From positions 1 through 7,612 of the forward strand of contig JAUWKK010000126.1 of assembly GCA_030614245.1 (NCBI GenBank): a stretch of DNA of 7,612 nt. The letters are read 5' to 3'. Positions 6,775 through 7,612 of the stretch are shown piece after piece; within the stretch, counting starts at the first letter, position 1; each line of letters starts with the position of its first letter. The notes under the pieces were generated by a model. The model worked only from the letters and a program-made list of their open reading frames with translations. It was not told the origin of the DNA and did not search any database. The stretch is from Planctomycetota bacterium. GTDB taxonomy: Bacteria; Planctomycetota; PUPC01; JABMSA01; JAUWKK01. The translations under genes and the position numbers were made by a program.

Positions 6775-6803
6775 ATAATACCGAAGCACAGCCGGCCTGT
6801 CAA
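6775..6803 (-). promoter_or_regulatory. Near-consensus sigma70-type promoter of the UroD-like gene
   Basis: On the minus strand a perfect TTGACA (6798-6803) is followed after exactly 17 bases by TATTAT (6775-6780), one mismatch from TATAAT. Transcription would start near 6768, leaving a leader of about 36 bases with TGGAGGG 8 bases before the ATG. It is the best promoter seen in the window and shows that the UroD-like gene starts its own transcript rather than reading through from the DUF1080 gene. It also fixes the start codon at 6732. Confidence 0.75.
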
Positions 6804-6847
6804 ACGATTTCGGTGCGGATATTGGGAAGTCCATCAAGAAGCCGCTC

Positions 6848-6865
6848 GTTGGCACGCCTGCCAAC
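6848..6865. repeat. Perfect 7-bp inverted repeat upstream of the promoter
   Basis: GTTGGCA and TGCCAAC surround a 4-base loop CGCC. It sits about 45 bp upstream of the -35 box of the UroD-like gene, so it could be an operator, but the tight loop and the repeat-rich gap make a hairpin unit just as likely. Apart from this hairpin I see nothing else in 6804-6933. Confidence 0.4.
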
Positions 6866-6933
6866 TGAACCGTTATACAGATTCCGCCACAGAACGAGAC
6901 ATGTGAACCGGGATGACGCGCCCCACGGAGCTG

Positions 6934-7138
6934 TCATTCAACGAGAACAGGCTCGAGAAGCCCCATCGACTTCAAGGCTTTCTTCAGCCTGTCGAACTCC
7001 TCTTCGACCTTGTAGGGGCGGTTCGCGAACCGCCCCTACGAGCGTGTGCGCGCAGCGCAGAGCCACCGCGGCATCGCCCTCAGACAGGGCGTCCCTGATG
7101 CCCGATATCCGTTCCGGGGCATCCGCGTCGCGGGCCGG
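6934..7138 (-). pseudogene. Degraded Hpt-like coding remnant containing a palindrome
   Basis: After the DUF1080 stop, one minus-strand frame reads APERISGIRDALSEGD and then AAVALRCAHTL up to 7040. This resembles the helix of a histidine phosphotransfer domain that carries the phosphorylated His (consensus near AL..GD...L...AHTLKG). A 28-bp palindrome follows (7012-7039). Beyond it, KVEEEFDRLKKALKSMG continues to a TGA at 6934-6936, similar to the last helix of such domains. Removing the 28 bases joins the two parts in one frame as HTLK. There is no start codon: the frame runs upstream into DUF1080 coding sequence, so the 5' end is missing, and about 40 central residues of a normal Hpt domain are absent. 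The match rests on about 30 residues read by eye; chance resemblance remains possible. Confidence 0.35.
7012..7039. repeat. 28-bp perfect palindrome
   Basis: GTAGGGGCGGTTCG is followed immediately by its exact reverse complement, with no loop base. A second, smaller inverted repeat, GTCGAA/TTCGAC with a 6-base loop, is next to it at 6991-7008. The palindrome type is familiar to me from intergenic DNA of unrelated environmental bacteria, which suggests a mobile or repeatedly generated unit; this is memory, not a search. No target-site duplication is visible at its edges. Confidence 0.9.
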
Positions 7139-7146
7139 CTGCCATG

Positions 7147-7612
7147 CTACTTCGGGTATTCCGCGACGTTGATGTTCTTGAACGAGAGATTGTTTGTCGG
7201 ATCCTGCCCATGGATGCTGCCGGCTCCGGGCTGTTCGCAGCGGCCATTGCGGGGATTGCGGTTGGGTTTGCGGTTGTCCGTCCAGTCGGCCGTCTGGTAG
7301 CCGTTCACCCACACGGCCAGGTGATTCCCGTGGGCGATGATCGTCTTCTTGAACCATTCCCCGTCGTTCGTGACAACCTTTCGTGCGGGCTGGTAGGCAT
7401 AGAGCCCTCCCGTGCCGTAGTCGACAGGCTTGGTGCGGTCGTCGTCTTTCCACTGATTCTTGATCTGCGATTCGTATCCGGCCCAGAACCCACCCGGAAC
7501 GCACCTGAAGAATATCCCGCTGTTGAGCCATTTGCCGTTGCTGATGATGTCCATCTGCAAGCAGAAATCGCCCCACACGCCCTCGGTCTGGATGTCGCCG
7601 TGCCCGTTCTTC
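7147..7612 (-). CDS. DUF1080 protein (3-keto-disaccharide hydrolase-like), C-terminal part
   Basis: The frame is open from the window edge to TAG 7147-7149, giving about 154 residues; the gene starts outside the window, so the GTG at 7578 is not its start. The concanavalin-like jelly-roll of DUF1080 (PF06439) is shown by WGDFCLQMDI, NSGIFFRCVPGGFWAGYESQI (7467-7529 region), GTGGLYAYQPARK, GEWFKKTIIAHGNHLAVWVNG and a final strand ending NLSFKNINVAEYPK. The family includes glycoside-active 3-ketodisaccharide hydrolases and is very abundant in Planctomycetota and Bacteroidota, often as exported proteins; signal and N-terminus cannot be seen here. A 414-bp repeat-containing gap follows it. Family confident, substrate unknown. 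Confidence 0.9.
   Translation of the reverse strand, partial: KNGHGDIQTEGVWGDFCLQMDIISNGKWLNSGIFFRCVPGGFWAGYESQIKNQWKDDDRTKPVDYGTGGLYAYQPARKVVTNDGEWFKKTIIAHGNHLAVWVNGYQTADWTDNRKPNRNPRNGRCEQPGAGSIHGQDPTNNLSFKNINVAEYPK

Noticed and set aside
6733..6864. N-terminal extension of the UroD-like protein from the ATG at 6864
   Set aside because: It would place the near-consensus promoter inside the gene; the ATG at 6732 has a strong ribosome site and the family-typical N-terminus.

Overview
The window is GC-rich bacterial DNA. The gene content (a sulfatase, a DUF1080 sugar-hydrolase-like protein, a UroD-fold methyltransferase-like protein, a propeller lipoprotein) together with intergenic mosaics of short palindromic repeats suggests an environmental member of the Planctomycetota or a related PVC-like lineage. 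This is judged from memory of such genomes; no search was run, and the assignment is moderate at best.

Layout. Bases 1-764 (+) hold the C-terminal half of a type I sulfatase whose start lies outside the window. It converges on a minus-strand run across a 274-bp gap packed with repeat units and a strong inverted repeat. Reading the minus strand in its own direction, from high to low coordinates, there is the 3' part of a DUF1080 gene (7612-7147) and then a 414-bp gap. That gap holds a 28-bp perfect palindrome, a degraded coding remnant resembling an Hpt (histidine phosphotransfer) domain, and a near-consensus sigma70-type promoter. After it come a UroD/MtaA-like protein (6732-5659), an FAD-dependent glycerol-3-phosphate dehydrogenase gene interrupted by one in-frame TAG (5553-3880), glycerol dehydrogenase GldA (3700-2585), a beta-propeller lipoprotein (2525-1419) and a small VOC-fold protein (1368-1039).

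How the genes may work together. GldA oxidises glycerol to dihydroxyacetone and GlpD oxidises glycerol-3-phosphate to dihydroxyacetone phosphate, so the centre of the window points to glycerol or related polyol catabolism. No kinase, permease or regulator is visible here. The UroD-like protein, the lipoprotein and the VOC protein lie on the same strand with gaps of 50-179 bp, but a shared pathway is inference. DUF1080 and the sulfatase fit a polysaccharide-degrading lifestyle.

The points most worth a second look are: the single TAG that splits an otherwise intact glpD; two near-identical 60-62 bp double-hairpin elements, each placed a few bases after a stop codon, with a third half-copy near the sulfatase; and the palindrome within the Hpt-like remnant, whose removal restores one reading frame.
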